7,835 bases of DNA from Bacteroidota bacterium (GTDB lineage Bacteria; Bacteroidota; Bacteroidia; Bacteroidales; Prolixibacteraceae): positions 1 to 7,835 of the forward strand of contig JAEYNZ010000041.1 in assembly GCA_023412195.1 (NCBI GenBank). The letters are read 5' to 3'. Position numbers and translations under genes: made by a program. This document shows positions 6,066-7,835 of the stretch, piece by piece; positions within the stretch are counted from its first letter, which is position 1, and each line of letters opens with the position of its first letter. The notes under the pieces were generated by a model, which was not told the origin of the DNA, ran no database searches, and saw nothing but the letters and a program-made list of their open reading frames with translations.

Positions 6066-6137
6066 TTAATAGCTTATGCTTCAGGGCTGGTGTGCCGGTA
6101 TCATTTCCTGGTGCACCTTACCTGTTTTTGATCTGAA

Positions 6138-6821
6138 TCAAACAGCGGGTGCAAGTTTTCCGGTTTTTAACCTGAACTTTCTATCCATTCTGTCAGCCAG
6201 TACAGATGCATGGGTTACCGTAACCAATGTTACTCCTTCTTCTTCACTTAACCTGACCAGCAGCTCAGTAAGACCGGCCGCATTTTCTTCATCCAGGGCA
6301 CCTGTGGGTTCGTCGGCAAGCAGCAACCGTGGCCTGTTGATCAGAGCCCTTACAACGGCGGTGCGCTGGCACTCTCCTCCCGACATTTGTGATGGCTTTT
6401 GGTTCCGTTGTTCCCAGATACCAACCTTTTGAATAAGGTGTTCCGCCCATTCCTTTTGTTCCCGTGTAATATTTTTACCCCCGGGAAGCAGCGGCAGAAG
6501 CACATTTTCAATCAGGGTGAGCTGCGGCATCAGATGGTGTAACTGGAAAATAAATCCCAGATTTTTGTTTCTGAAGGTTGCCAGTTCTGCGCTGGAGTAG
6601 CCTGTAATATCTTTACCTTCGTAGATGATTTCTCCCTTCTCCGGCTTATCAAGGGTGCCAATCAGGTTGAGCAGGGTGGTTTTTCCTGAACCGCTGGGAC
6701 CCACAATGGCAACTTTTTCCCCTTTGCCAATCATAAAATCCAGATCGCTCAGCACCTCCCTGTAATGATGAGATCCTGGCTCACCATAACCTTTTGTTAT
6801 ATTTTTAAGTTGCAATAACAT
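6138..6821 (-). CDS. ABC transporter ATP-binding protein (LolD/MacB-type)
   Basis: A 227-residue cytoplasmic ATPase that would drive the FtsX permease encoded next. Counting from the chosen start: Walker A GPSGSGKTT (41-49), Q-loop FQLHHLMPQLT (92-102, Q93), signature MSGGECQR (146-153), Walker B RLLLADE (165-171), D-loop ALD (175-177) and switch histidine H204 (VTHA). All catalytic residues are present. The Q-loop pattern and length are those of the LolD/MacB/FtsE group. An in-frame ATG 48 nt further upstream (6869) would add 16 residues, but MLLQLKNITKGYG is where family members begin, so 6819-6821 is preferred. With this start the gene overlaps the end of the glycosyltransferase gene by 17 nt, implying translational coupling. 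The leader has only a weak purine-rich stretch (GAAGAAAGTAAGG) before the ATG. Confidence 0.92.
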   Translation of the reverse strand: MLLQLKNITKGYGEPGSHHYREVLSDLDFMIGKGEKVAIVGPSGSGKTTLLNLIGTLDKPEKGEIIYEGKDITGYSSAELATFRNKNLGFIFQLHHLMPQLTLIENVLLPLLPGGKNITREQKEWAEHLIQKVGIWEQRNQKPSQMSGGECQRTAVVRALINRPRLLLADEPTGALDEENAAGLTELLVRLSEEEGVTLVTVTHASVLADRMDRKFRLKTGKLAPAV

Positions 6822-7835
6822 CCTTACTTTCTTCTGAAGATATTGAAACTCCTGCATGCAGGCTTTCATACAAAGCTATGATTTCTTTTGCATGGTTCTG
6901 AATGTTAAACCTTGCCCTTGTACCTTCATATGCTGACTTGCTGAGCTTTGCCATTTTATCCGGATTATTAAGCAATCCCATCCAGGTTTCACAAAGCTTA
7001 TCAGGAGAATTTGGCATATATGTTATACCTCCGCCTGAAAGTTCTGTGATCTCGGGAAATGCACCCAATGCAGGCTGCACTACAGGCACTCCTGAAGCCA
7101 TTGCTTCCAGCAGGTAAATACCGAATGCTTCACCGATGCGCACGGGTACTGAAACCAGTGATACCTTTTTAAAGAAATCATGAATGCCTGTACTTTCAAA
7201 ATCAGGCATGATTTCAAAGAAATCACCAAGCCCGTTTTCCTTTATTTTATTTTTTTGTTCTTTTATGTATTTGGTGTCATCGCCTGTTGACCCCCCGGTG
7301 GCAATGAGTTTCACATCTTCAAAACCCGGCTTCTTTTTTAAATGAATGAATGCATCCACAACAATATCAAACCCATTTTCATGACACATACGGCTTATAT
7401 AGCCTATATTCCTTTCCTTATCTTTCGTTGAAATGTATGTATAATCATTTACTTCCACTCCAAGGTGAATGGTGTGGATCCTGTCATCAGCCAGTCCCAT
7501 GCTTTCCTTCATTTTTCCGGCGAAGAAATTACTGACCGACACAAGGGCATCCACATCTTCAGAACGCTTGTGCATGAGCTTCCATATTTTCTCCCGGAAT
7601 TCGGGCCTGACGGCATCAACCCATACATCTTCATCCTGAAGGGAACAGAGAACAGGTACACCGGTTTTTTCTTTAAGGCGTTTGGCAAGTCCGAGCAACA
7701 GGGCGTTTGAAATGTGAATGATATCGGGCTTACAGTGTTCAGCAATCCAGTTTACCATATGTTCGAGTTCTGCTTTCTGTGCACCCTGTTCACCCAGAAG
7801 CATAGAGATGGTCATGTCTTCAAGTCCGGCGGCCC
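6805..7835 (-). CDS. Glycosyltransferase family 4 (GT-B fold), start outside window
   Basis: The frame is open through the right window edge; seven residues can be read before the first internal ATG at 7815, so the true N-terminus is missing. Residue numbers below count from that ATG. The enzyme would transfer a sugar from a nucleotide-sugar to a glycan or lipid acceptor at the cytoplasmic face of the membrane. Visible marks are PDIIHISNALLLGLA (30-44) and the LVSVSNFFAGKM strand-helix (91-102) of the N-terminal Rossmann domain, the hinge and donor-site start IGYISRMCHENG (137-148), and the E-x7-E motif of retaining GT4 enzymes, E229AFGIYLLE237, followed by AMASGVPVV. The lysine usual in the donor phosphate-binding R...EKG motif is Asn here (N147, AAT). 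The stop lies 17 nt inside the ABC ATPase gene. Donor and acceptor sugars cannot be inferred. Confidence 0.88.
   Translation of the reverse strand, partial: AAGLEDMTISMLLGEQGAQKAELEHMVNWIAEHCKPDIIHISNALLLGLAKRLKEKTGVPVLCSLQDEDVWVDAVRPEFREKIWKLMHKRSEDVDALVSVSNFFAGKMKESMGLADDRIHTIHLGVEVNDYTYISTKDKERNIGYISRMCHENGFDIVVDAFIHLKKKPGFEDVKLIATGGSTGDDTKYIKEQKNKIKENGLGDFFEIMPDFESTGIHDFFKKVSLVSVPVRIGEAFGIYLLEAMASGVPVVQPALGAFPEITELSGGGITYMPNSPDKLCETWMGLLNNPDKMAKLSKSAYEGTRARFNIQNHAKEIIALYESLHAGVSISSEESKDVIAT

Noticed and set aside
6822..6869. Longer start for the ABC ATPase adding 16 residues
   Set aside because: The extra residues match no family N-terminus and would deepen the overlap with the glycosyltransferase gene; MLLQLKNITKGYG is the normal beginning.

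Overview
The window looks like chromosomal DNA of a member of the Bacteroidota. This is inferred from three things: moderately AT-rich DNA, A-rich leaders without a clear Shine-Dalgarno sequence before most genes, and close resemblance of several proteins to families common in that phylum. The exact genus cannot be read from the sequence. There is no phage, IS, CRISPR, rRNA or tRNA gene. The unusual material lies in the 0.8-kb non-coding gap on the left.

Layout from left to right. (1) Positions 1-288 (+) hold the C-terminal end of a sugar phosphate isomerase/epimerase of the xylose-isomerase-like TIM-barrel type, closed by a strong terminator at 326-370. (2) Positions 289-1107 are non-coding. 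They hold two diverged copies, 199 bp apart, of a roughly 155-bp palindrome-rich unit. Next come a nested inverted-repeat structure (861-936) and a minus-strand terminator (949-977). (3) Positions 1108-2188 (-) carry two genes reading leftward: a 52-aa UPF0391/DUF1328 membrane protein, then a 288-aa short-chain dehydrogenase of the YghA/general stress protein 39 type. In the dehydrogenase the catalytic lysine is replaced by asparagine. (4) Positions 2189-2558 are a divergent intergenic region. (5) Positions 2559-2744 (+) encode a 61-aa DUF1059 protein behind an excellent ribosome binding site. (6) Positions 2754-7835 (-) hold three genes in one direction: a family-4 glycosyltransferase cut by the right window edge, an ABC transporter ATPase overlapping its end by 17 nt, and an 1103-aa tandem-FtsX permease.

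How the genes fit together. The ATPase and permease together form a MacB/LolCDE-type (type VII) ABC system. Such systems do not import solutes; they use ATP in the cytoplasm to drive movement of large extracytoplasmic domains, for example for lipoprotein release, efflux or hydrolase control. Overlap of the ATPase with a glycosyltransferase suggests co-translation and a link to envelope glycan or glycolipid, but the substrate cannot be deduced. The small membrane protein and the dehydrogenase form a plausible stress-related unit. Nothing here is demonstrably a new defence or mobile system. The best candidates for follow-up are the compensating hairpins of the repeat units, the nested inverted repeat, and the lysine-to-asparagine changes in the active-site motifs of the dehydrogenase and the glycosyltransferase.
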